Assembly: GCF_001632365.1 (NCBI RefSeq)
Contig: NW_024468514.1
Span: 360,543 to 424,542, forward strand
Direction of reading: 5' to 3'
DNA length: 64,000 nt
Source of the DNA: Laetiporus sulphureus 93-53
Taxonomy: Eukaryota; Basidiomycota; Agaricomycetes; Polyporales; Laetiporaceae
The notes beneath the pieces were generated by a model, which was not told the DNA's origin, did no database searches, and saw nothing but the letters and a program-made list of their open reading frames with translations. Numbering within the stretch: position 1 is the first letter of the stretch; each line of letters opens with the position of its first letter. Of the stretch, positions 10,337 to 20,230 are shown one piece after another. The position numbers and the translations under genes were made by a program.

Positions 10337-12852
10337 TCACTCCTCCCCCTCCCACCTCCTCTCCAACCCCACCCTCCCATCCCCATCCCCACTAACATGC
10401 AACCACGCCTCCAACCTTCTCCCCAACTCCCCTCCCCGCCCCCCACAAATATCCCCCGCACGCACCAACTCCTTCTCCCTCTCCTTCTCCACCTCCACCA
10501 CCTTCTTCACCAACGGCACCGGCGGGTGCCCGGGCACCACCACCGCCACCACCCCCTTCTTCAATCCACCGCCACCACCGCCAGGGCCGCCGCCGACCCC
10601 CTTGGCATTCCCCACATGCCTCGCATCCTCCCCATCACTCGCGCTCTCCGCCAGCGTCGGCGACCCCGACACAGGCGAGCCCGGCCAACTCCCCACCGGC
10701 GTCCTCTCCCCCTCGCCCTCGCCCTCACAGCTCTTGAACCACTTATCCTCCTCCTCCTCCGCTCCCAAAATACTCTCCACCAGCCCCTCCTCCCACCCGT
10801 CCCACTCGAGGCACCGATGCGCCATGCGCAGCCGCGCGCCGCCCGCCTCGTGGTGCAGCCACTCCCCCGCGACCCTTGCGAGGTCCGTCGGCCGCCCGTT
10901 GATGAGGGCGGGCCAGGGCCGCTGGGCGAGCTTCTCGACGGTTGCGCGGAAGATCTTGGCGGTGAAGGGGGAGGATTGCAGGAAGGTGGGGACGTGTGCG
11001 CATGCCCAGAGTGGCCGGGTCGTCGTTGCTTCCCAGTCGATGATGCACGCCTGCACACGCCGTCAGCGATCGTCAGCAAGGGACGGAACCGAGCACTCAC
11101 GATCTTGGAGTGATCCTGCTCATCCACAAAAACATTCTCCAGGCTCAAATCATGACAATCAATCCCAAACTCCTCCGCCTCTCCTTCCTCCCGCTCCTCC
11201 TCCCTCCTAACCCCCAACCTCTCCATCAACTCCACAACCCTCCCCATCTCCTTCTTCACCATCTCCTCCCGCTCCCTCAACTGACTCACCAGAAACGTCG
11301 TCCTCTGCATCCGCCTATAATCGCGATACATCGAGTCGCCCGGGCCCTCTCCCTCCCCCTCGCTCTCCTCCCAATCCCACTCCTCGCTCGTGTCGCTCTC
11401 GTCCCCAGACAGCGCCTCGACGTGGTGGTGCCGACTGGCCGCCACCTCGCCAGGGTCAAGCGACAACCGGTGCGGCGCCGCGCGCCCTTCGTTCTCCCTG
11501 ATCACCCCCGCAACCTCGCGCGCCGCGCACGCGCGCAGATACGCATCCGTCGACCGCCACGGCCCGCGGTCGATCTCGGAAGGGTGCGCGAGCTCCCCGC
11601 GGTGCGAGCCAAAGAACGGCCACGAGACGATCGGCCCGACGTGGAACTCCGAGTGCGGCTGTGGTGCGGGCGTCGCTGAAGAGAGGACGGTGGCGAAATG
11701 TGGCTGGTAGGCGGTGACGGTGGGCGTCGGCACAGTGGACGCATCCGCGACGCGGTTGGCGTCCGGACCGAGATAGAGCGAGCCGATGCGCGGGAAGCGG
11801 TGCGCAAAGAGCGGGATCATAATCCGCGCCGTGTTTTCCATCAGCGCGAGGAGGTCGCTGTGGCACATACTATGGAACACGCTCGCGAGCGGGATGCCCT
11901 TTGCCTGCGCCCTCGTCAGCGCATGTGTGGGAGATGCATGGGCGCACGCACCTTGGACATGATGATATACTCTCCGCCGAGGCGGTTCCACGGGTTCGCA
12001 TCGTAGTGGTACACGTCCGGGACGGGGATGTTGGTGCGTTCGCGGAAGTATTGCATCGTCGCGATCTCGGACTCGGTCTTGAGGCGTGGCATGAAGCGGC
12101 GTGCGACGCGGGCAACGACTTCGTGGCCGGAAGCGAGAGTGATTGAGTAGCCCTGCAGGGAGTTAGCCATTGCGTTTAGGTATGTCTCAGGAAGGGGGGT
12201 TCGAAATTGTGCGCGTGCGAGAAGAGAACGGAATCTGTGCCAATCGCACGCCGTATCTTATCTGACCACAAACGGATACGATGCGCACGGGGCGGCGGCC
12301 GCGGGGCGGCGCTATTTACGGGCGCTGTGAGAGCTGAGCACGGGGGAACGGTGTGCCTGAGGCCTCACGCGCGGTGTCCACGCGAAATAATATAAAGGAT
12401 CGGAAGGCTGTGAATGCGGGGACGTTCGTCTTTGCGGACTCGGCGCACGTTCATGGCTCTCTCGTTAAGATCGGCGTGCGATGGCAGCCCTTGCCCACCG
12501 TCGGCGGTGGTATAGGGCATCGCTGCACGCAGTCCCGGATATGGCCACGAGTGAGCAAGACGGAACACATACCTTGTGGAATGTCCCTGGAGACGCAGAG
12601 ATCAGCATCGGTGTCAGCGATCTCGCCTGGCGCTCAGGAGGAATTTCGACACTGACCAGCACCGAGGAACTTGACCCTCACGACCTCCTCACGCATCCTC
12701 TCCTGGACGATATCCTTCAGCAGCTTCCTGTCGACCTGGAAGGGCGGAGATCCGTGGTGTGCGGCGTCGGCCCTGGCCTCTTCCTTGCGATCAGCATGCT
12801 CGATGTCCCAGTCCCAGACGAGGGGCGGGCGGGCGCAAAGTTCGGCAGGCAT
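10337..12852 (-). CDS. APH-like aminoglycoside/choline kinase-type phosphotransferase
   Basis: A five-exon model reads in frame: 12852-12657, 12586-12573, 12152-11952, 11904-11101 and 11050-10337, giving 642 residues. The protein belongs to the APH superfamily of protein-kinase-fold small-molecule kinases that is expanded in agaricomycetes. Visible motifs are FLGAGTFHK (glycine-loop region, made by exons 1-2), VARVARRFMPRLKTE, GGEYIIMSK, the catalytic HDLSLENVFVD (about residue 388, HxDxxxxN) and the metal-binding CIIDWE just after the last intron. A long Glu/Ser/Gly-rich insertion lies between about 11340 and 11420, and a second acidic, Gly-rich stretch fills the C-terminal tail. Exon 2 is only 14 nt and intron 2 is about 420 nt, both unusual. 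The start at 12852 (MPAELCARPP) is chosen because family members begin shortly before the WDWDIEHA motif; 12891 and 13026 are alternatives. The substrate is unknown. Confidence 0.8.
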
Positions 12853-13142
12853 GGCGGTGCGGTGTGGGAGAGGGGCCTCGTCGTGGTGCATGCGGGCGGC
12901 GCTGGCGAGGAGAGCGTCGGAGAGGAGCTGGATAAGGCTGAGGGAAAGAGAGATGTGAGGAGGGGTATCGGCCGGATGAAGGTCACGCACGTCGGTCTTC
13001 TTGGACGGGCTGCGCGCTTGCCACACTGCGGGGCGGACTCGCTCGCTTCCACATGTGATAACAACAGTGCGGGCATGATTGTGCGGGGCTCTATGGCCTC
13101 CCCTCTGCCACTATATATCAATATTCTTTGCACCCAGGCGCA

Positions 13143-13620
13143 CGCGCTACAGCCGCACTGTCGCCGCACCCGCCCATCTCCACCGCCCACCTCCCCCTCG
13201 CCGTTGGATTTTTCTCCAACTCACATCGGCAGACCCCGCATGCGCCAATCACGCCGCATCCGCCGCATCTGGATTGCGGGGATTACGACCAGACGCCCGT
13301 TCCCCGCCGCCGCCCCAGCTCGACACGTACATGTACTTACTGCAACCACAACGCAGATGGCTTGCGTGTACGCATCAACCGCGCCTGCCCTGCTAGATGT
13401 GATCCCCACCTTTTGATCACACTGCCGCACCCCGCGTGTTGCGGGGCATTAGTAATTTGCCTTTATGATATGGAATTCAATCATCAATTACCGCGGCGCA
13501 TGGAGGCCTAGAGCGGTGTTCGGCTCCACTTCCCGACAGCATAACGATTCTCATATTCTCTATACAGTCTCTTCACCTGGATGAGATTGGCGCGGGCAGC
13601 GCCGGTTACAGATACCCTAA
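13143..13620. repeat. Direct repeat R1, copy 1 (about 480 bp)
   Basis: This stretch matches 16505-16990 over nearly its whole length in the same orientation, with small indels. Shared blocks include CAGCCGCACTGTCGCCGCAC, CAATCACGCCGCATCCGCC, GTACTTACTGCAACCACAAC and ATGATATGGAATTCAATCAT. A short perfect hairpin, CCCCGC-GTGTT-GCGGGG, sits near 13433-13450. No coding capacity is evident. Together with copy 2 it brackets the F-box gene. Confidence 0.8.
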
Positions 13621-14106
13621 TCATGCTGCACTGCACATGCAGAGCTCGTTATACTAAACAGAGTCACATTACCCTTGCTTTGTGCAATTGCAACGCGGTT
13701 GCTGCTTCGCTATGCCTGAAAGAGTCTGGTGAACGTCAATGCGATCTTGGCGAGTGGTCCCATATGCAAATGCAACGTGCGGACGGCGTGTTGAATGCAA
13801 CAGGGTCTTTGCGAATCGTACGCAGCGCCGATGGGAAGCGTCATCGTGGGTTCAGGCGCGCTTCAGGTGTGTAAATTACTCTGAAAGCTCTGCAACGGTA
13901 CTGACCGATTTCCCGCACTGCATGCATGACAGAATCGCAGCAGCCCTCATGTGCCTGGAGAAGCCTCGCGTTTACTCCAATGGAGCAGTGTGTGGAACGA
14001 AAACACTCGTTCAACAAAGAAAATATGGAGGTATGACATATAAAATCCAAATTTAACTCTACTCTGTCACCACGGAGACTTCTCATTGTGCTGATCATGA
14101 CCGCTA

Positions 14107-15673
14107 TCAACGGATGACGTCGTCCATAATGGTATGCCGAGGGGTTTGTAGGCGAGGGAACACAGTCTGCAAATATTCAGCGAGGGCCGTTTGGTCGGGC
14201 ACGGGCCCCGATTTTATCTCCATCATGTACACTATCGAAGAAGATTTCCAGTCATTGGGGATAGGGGGTATATCGCGCACGCTGAGCGGTATTACAACTC
14301 TCCTGAGAATAGGAAACGCATCCGCGATGATCGTCAAGGCATCCAGCGTCGGCCACTGTGTCGGAGACACGTACAGCACTAGCTCTTCCAGTACTGGAAA
14401 GGCACGGCCAAATCTGTGAAATAGTCCGGGCGTGAGCGCCAGAGACCCGATCTCGAGGTGGAGAACTATCATTGATGAGATCTGCAGGAGCGGCGACAGC
14501 GTGTTGAGGGTGACCTCGTACTCGGATTCAGGCACGTCCTGGTCAAATACCTCATCGCCTGCGATGAGAGCGAAGCTGCGCAGCCGGTGGGCCGACGCAG
14601 CTTGCGCGAGGGCTGAGACCATGTCTGTCTCGACGGGCCACATCGTTCGAACGCGGATATCTTCCAGCGTCGATGAGCTGGTGGACTTAACCAGTGCCTC
14701 ACAGAAGTCATCCAGGAGGGGCGTGTCGACGTTGATCGACTGTAGGGATGGGAGGCATGGCACGTCGGAGGGAAAGTCGAGGTATGCAAACTCATCATTA
14801 TCGTCGATCGTGAGGCTGATATTCTCCAGACGAGACATAGCGGATAGCGTGAGGAAGGCCTGTGCGGAGAGCTGACAACCTATCTCGAAGTTGCTGAGGT
14901 TCAGGCCGTCTAGGATGGCATGGGGAAAGGGATCTTCTTCGCATAAGTTGAGGGGGATCGTTGATCTGCTGATCTCCAGCAGCAGCAGATTGGGGGATCG
15001 CTTAGGTATGCACTCGAAGTGACATGCGTATGCGGGGATGTAGTCGGAGACATGTAGCTCTATCACGGATGGGCCCAGGATGCCAGGGAGGAGGGCGAGT
15101 GAACCAGGGGTGCAACCTTCCCAGTGTACAGTGCGCAACTTTGGGAACAAGACGAAGCCCTCAGGCATGTTGTCAAAGAAATGATAAATCGATGGACTCG
15201 AAGGGAGCTCGTTGAACATGTGCCAGATGAACTCTATCAAATTGTGTGCATAGCCTCGGAGCCGTGTTGCACGCTCGAAATCAACCTGGAGAAGCACCTA
15301 GAGAGGAGCATCCCAATCATTGGCGATCAGGAATCACGTCATTCAACATTACTGGAATACGCACGATCGTTTTGCCACGGCCTTTCAGAGAGTCTGCTTC
15401 CCTCCACATATCGTCGGGAAGCAGCTTGATGAAATCGATGATGCCTTCCTTCTTCGACCACAAGTGGCGAAAGGTGTTGTCAGCCAAAGTCTTGTTGGTG
15501 AGGGCCAAATTGTACATTGTTCCTCTGTGATCGCGACGATCATCACCGATAGAGCCAATGATGTGGTCCACAAGCTGATTTATGCCCAGCACCCGGTGGC
15601 AAGCTTCATAGTGAGCGTCTTGCTGAGATGAGTTTCCCGCAGACATGCTGAAGAGTGAATGGACGTTATGCAA
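14107..15673 (-). CDS. F-box / leucine-rich-type protein
   Basis: Two exons, 15673-15338 and 15297-14107, joined by a 40-nt intron (15337-15298, GTGATT...CTAG), encode 508 residues. The N-terminus resembles the F-box-like region of basidiomycete proteins: VLGINQLVDHIIGSI, then LALTNKTLADNTFRHLW and LLPDDMW. The rest alternates hydrophobic strands and helices in an irregular leucine-rich pattern. F-box proteins usually act as substrate receptors of SCF ubiquitin ligases, with the C-terminal part choosing the target; no target can be read from sequence. The start could also be the internal Met at 15646 (MSAGNSS). The intron is short, but splicing gives a continuous LND-VLLQVDFERAT reading that fits the family, and both reading frames are open to their ends. 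The gene lies between the two R1 repeats. Confidence 0.8.
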
Positions 15674-16504
15674 CGTTGATCACTAATCAAGAGATGAGGG
15701 AGATGTGGAAGTGGTATAAAGACGGTTCGGGTGACGATGCCTCCTTATATACTGCTGTCCCAATTGTACGAAAAAGGAGCGACCAGCCAAAGTGGCGACC
15801 ATGGTCTACTGGCGCCATGCCCCTCATCGATGCTTAGGACGGCTTTAACCGCACTAGTCGCACCTGCTGCCCACGCGCAGACACCGTTGTTTCAGAAATT
15901 TTACAGAACGGTCAGCATCGGGCCTGGCCATAGCGTCGATCCGTGGATCCTATCCGCGAGATGCAGATGCACGCCAATCGGGAAAATCTAACAAGCACCA
16001 TCCTGTGCCACTGGGAGTGGTCCTGGGACCTGGGATGACGCTGGCTCTGCACGCGGACGAGCGCATTTTCCGCAGGTTTTGGATGGAGTCAGCCGAGAGT
16101 AGCACTCACCTCAGTCGTTGTCGGACACCGCAGGTGGGCTGTGTCTTTTCTCGAGGGTCCGACTCGTACGCCGTCAACAAATATAACGCTAGTGCTCAAC
16201 TGTTACTGTGACTCGGAGTTTAGTCAGTCGGTATAGACGGTTGCCTGGACCAGTCACGAAGGAATTAGATGTCAGTTGCACAACTGCACATCGTTACCCA
16301 CCGATTGACCATCGAGAAAACGCCCATGTTCCTGTCCAGGCGCTGCGGGCTGCAGTCAAGCTTCATGGACGCCCGCAGACACAAACAGGTTCACAATACC
16401 ACCCAATATCACGATCACGTGATTTCCCTCCAGCTAACTACACGGCGCACGCCCTCTCCGTCCTCCCCATTGTGCCCCAAACTGTCGAACATCAGTGGCC
16501 AGCA
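15674..16504. other. Intergenic, no gene seen
   Basis: This is the upstream region of the F-box gene. Only short open frames without recognisable motifs occur here, and codon use looks random. Confidence 0.5.
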
Positions 16505-16990
16505 GCACGCAATGCGCCACAGCCGCACTGTCGCCGCACTCGCCCATCTCCACCGCGCACCTCGCCCTCGCCGTTTGCATTTTTTTCTGCAACTCACATC
16601 GGCAGACCCCGCATGGCTGCCAGCATGCGCCAATCACGCCGCATCCGCCACATCTGGATTGCGGGGATTGCGACCAGACGCCCATTCCCCGCCGCCGCCC
16701 TTTGGCATCCGCTTGGCAGTGCCACGTCTCTCGACACGGTAACATGTACTTACTGCAACCACAACGCAGATGATGCGTATCAGCGGCGCAAGATGTGATC
16801 CCCACCTTTTGATCACACTGCCGCTCCCCGCGTGTTGCGGGGAATTAGTAATTTACCTTTATGATATGGAATTCAATCATCAATTACCGCGGCGCATGGA
16901 GGCCTAGAGCGACATTCGACTCCACCCTCTACAGCATAACGATTCATATGCATGTCTCTTTCACTGGGTGTAGTTGGCGCGGCAGCGCCG
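16505..16990. repeat. Direct repeat R1, copy 2 (about 480 bp)
   Basis: This is the second copy of the repeat at 13143-13620, in the same orientation. It differs by scattered substitutions and by extra segments such as GGCTGCCAGCATGC. The CCCCGC/GCGGGG hairpin and the block ending in TTACCGCGGCGCATGGAGGC are kept. The two copies are about 3.4 kb apart. It may be a small non-autonomous element or a trace of segmental duplication. Confidence 0.8.
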
Positions 16991-17515
16991 TTTCCAAACA
17001 ACAGACAGAACCGCTGCAATACATAACAGGTACGTGCACTACACAATCCCCCGGGAAACGTTCAACGTCGATTTCTTTCCTGGTGCCGCAGACTCGGAAC
17101 GCAACGGTCGCACACCGTAGTCCACAACGCGTCTCTGCCATCTGTGAAGAGGCAAAGATGTCCTCGCATGCAGGTCAATGTCAATCCATTCTGATGCAGC
17201 TTCATCACGTGGAGTGTGGAGCGCATGCAGGATAATAAAGCGATTGAGCGTCGAAAGTTTCAGACCATCGATCAATTATCGTACAGCGTGATAACATCCG
17301 GGACTGCACGAAACATTGCAGGCGATAGCGTGCTAACCCCTGCCCAGCGTGGAAGCCTGAGAGTGAAGCAGAATCGGATGTCTCTGGCTGTCTCTGGTTT
17401 ATGCGAGAGCGATGGCGTGAGAAGCCCAGTAAATATGATGAAATCCAGCATGAGGTTACATGACATTGCAGTGGAGCGACTACGGACAGTCATGGCGGAC
17501 AAGTGAACAAAGAGC
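16991..17515. other. Intergenic, no gene seen
   Basis: This lies between repeat R1 copy 2 and the tandem duplication. Open frames are short and unrelated to known families. Confidence 0.5.
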
Positions 17516-17582
17516 TTGCCAAGAACAGTCAGGAAAAGTGTGATATTCGCCCATCATCATCCCGCCGCTCGATGGGTTATCT

Positions 17583-19085
17583 CTAACGCTCCGAAATCGA
17601 TTCAGTCAACTCATACGCTGTGCCGCTATCTTCTCCTTCTTCCGTCGTATCCACGCGCAGTTGAGATGGCGGAGGGGAAGCGTATCGTACGGTCTCGAAC
17701 TCTTCCATTGTCCACAGAGAATCAGATTGCGGACTTCGCACCGCAAAGCGGCGCAAGTTCAACAGGACATGAGAGCCCTGAGAAAGAGTTATACGAGCTC
17801 TGCTGGACAGGATGTATGCGAGCATTGGAATGAACTTGCCGCAAATGACATTATGGTCAGCTCCCAACTGCGCGAAACAATTTGAGTTGATTTTTGCTCA
17901 GAGATAGACTGACTTACGAGAAACAGACACCCGCTAACGGATTATCCACGAGATGATACAGCAAGGTATTGAGAAGCATTATCACTGGATACCATCGCAT
18001 GAGCCAATACTCACATGTGTAAGGTACTAGTGCCAAACAAGCTCACAGAAAATGACAGCATATGCCCAGGTGCCATCGCGTACCAGAAGAAACATAATCG
18101 ACTCCTTGCTCCGAGACCCATACTTTCTCCAACCAATGGATTTGAACAGGGTCAAGGCAAATAGAATTGTTTCGAAGGAAAGCGATATGATCCTGCGAAT
18201 CATGAGCCATCAGAATATGGTGGGTCGCATCTTTGGCATCATACCAGTATGAAGTCCAGACAGGAGGAGTCCGTATGATGAGACAGGCTGATGTACTGAT
18301 CTCCATCTTTGGAATACTGAGGGCTATGACCGTGATCATTGAGATAATCTCTGCGAGGTAGAGCGTCAATACCGTCGCGACGATCAACATGTTATCCTTG
18401 AACATTGCGTATACTCGGGTATCATTTTCAGCACTTCAGTATCGATAGTCGTGTCAACGTAGGACGTACTGCGCGCGATGAGCACTGCCTCGACAATCAC
18501 GGTAAGAGTCTCGTTTAGAGTGAGCTGGAAGATCAACCAGATTCGGCACTGTTCGGTACGCCAGGGATGAGCAGATTGCGAGTGAGATGGTGCAATCATC
18601 TCTAGAAGGCCCCTATGACCATGCAGGAAGCTATTAGTATAAGGATCTGATTAACCAGAGCGGTTGGAGTACATACACTTCAGCAAGGTAGGGAACATGT
18701 CTTATGAAGGCATACGCATACTTGATCCAGGAGCGTCGGCCACTGCCAGAGAGGCAAATGAGCAGAACTGACTTTCAGATACTACCATCTCACCGCCATA
18801 TGTACTCGACCTGGCAAGGTGGAAAACCACTGAGCTTAGGGGAAAGAGACATTCAGAGATCCGTACTTCGTCTCCCATGTGAATGAGTGTATCGTATACA
18901 AGGAAACTCATCGCCGCAACTCCAAAGTAGCTATTCACTGCGATGAGGGGTATGGATATCTCGTTTTGCGCAGCAATCTGGTGGTACTGAAACTCACATA
19001 ACGTATCCCTATAATCCGATGGCGTTGCAGTCATGCGGGGCAGAGTTGTTGCGGGAACGGCGAGTTCGAAGACAACGTGGCTCAT
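17583..19085 (-). CDS. DUF6533-type multi-pass membrane protein, tandem copy A
   Basis: Several minus-strand exons spell out a basidiomycete DUF6533 protein, a family with about seven predicted helices and no known function. In order: SYFGVAAMSFLVYDTLIHMGDEV (the DUF6533 signature helix, 18877-18945), RRSWIKYAYAFIRHV, CRIWLIFQLTLNETLTVIVEAVL, MFKDNMLIVATVLTLYLAEI, the helix with LSFETILFALT, LLVRDGTWAYAVIF, LLNTLLYHLVDNPLAGVCF and a C-terminal GSHVLLNLRRFAV tail ending at the stop at 17583. Most splice sites are clear GT-AG; the last intron is GC-AG (17839-17778). The join between the first exon (...GDEV) and RRSWIK is not resolved in phase, so the exact protein is uncertain. Met 19085 or 19034 may be the start. 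It likely sits in the plasma or an internal membrane. Confidence 0.75.
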
Positions 19086-20230
19086 GTACAGGTGGCCTTT
19101 GCTCTATATGATAACGGACCAAGATGATAAGCACGAGGTCTTGTCATGTCACGGTCAGCAAGGGTAATGATTCATGGCAAGATATAGAACTCCACGTACT
19201 GAATCTCATTCGACCGATGCCTTGGCAGCTTCTCTTCGCTACCGAGTGTTACTAAAACATGCATTTCACGGAGCGGCTATCGTGACCCCGGGAGTGACCT
19301 GTTGGCACTGCAGTGTGCACGCATGGGCCCCGCGTCATCGAGCGAAACTACTATTGCGTCCGTCGCCGAAGTAGAAGCTGTGTGCACCAGCTTAATACGG
19401 AGCAATCAATTGCATCAAGCCGGTGGGCGCCTCATCTTGGACAAGTGTAATCATATTGCCTGCAGGAGGATATAACTGCGATCGACCGGCGAGATGTCAA
19501 TAAGTCATTTGCTAAACCTGTTAATCGTGACAGCATTCGTGATTCCAAAAGATTTAATTAAGTCACCTGGAATCCTTAATAAACACAGGAGAGACGCTGA
19601 CTAGATAGCAACGCACATGGAGAACTGAGCGAGTTCGGTTTGCGCCGTATTCCGATGAGACCGGGCGCGATCAGAACGGAGGCTCAACGCCGTCTCCGAT
19701 TTGAACGTCCAACATGCTGCATGATTTCGATAGCACCACAGACGGCAGAAGCAATGAAGAGATGAAGTCACTAATAGAGAGTGAATTCTCGAAGTTGGTT
19801 CTATCGCTAGCGGGACGTCCCGGACAAGATCCTGAATGACTGTAAATGTTTCGGACCGCTGGAGCTAATATTATTGGTGATGATCGATGAGCGCGCGCAT
19901 CGCCATTTCATGATCGTGATCTTGGTGAAGACACCCGGGCCTCCGATATGAGATAATGGTCAGTGAACTTTGCTTTGATGAGGCCGCACGGGAAGTCGAA
20001 GTCAGACCTAGTCAGACGTTCCGAACAACCACATGAGTATCAGATGATCTGCGAAGGTAGTACAGACTCTTCACTCCGTCTCGGCAGTCTGGACTAGATT
20101 GCTGTGCATGTGAGCTCGACCACTGAACATTCGACATTTGAACCTTGAGGCTTGTCCTCGCCAGACAATGCAAACGGCATGTACTCAACGTTCAGTCAAA
20201 GTACTATAAACAGCCTACCTATGTACTGAA
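19086..20230. other. Intergenic part of duplicated unit A
   Basis: No coding sequence was recognised. The stretch is matched by 21831-22965 in unit B and contains the upstream region of the copy A gene. Confidence 0.5.

Larger units (their letters stand above)
17516..20230. repeat. Tandem duplication, unit A (about 2.7 kb)
   Basis: The unit begins near GTCAGGAAAAGTGTGATATTC and ends near the CTATAAACAGCCTACC stretch. Unit B (20231-22965) matches it end to end, genic and intergenic parts alike, for example CGATGAGACCGGGCGCGATC and GAGATGAAGTCACTAATAGA. Divergence is modest within exons and larger, with indels, in the intergenic part. Confidence 0.85.

Noticed and set aside
10148..11679. Long plus-strand open frames (up to 341 codons) across the APH gene
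   Set aside because: They are antisense to the APH-like kinase in GC-rich DNA, are Pro/His/Arg-rich with no domain, and the minus strand carries conserved motifs and good splice sites.
12481..13416. 311-codon plus-strand open frame
   Set aside because: It overlaps the APH first exon in antisense and runs into repeat R1. The composition is non-protein-like and no family is recognised.
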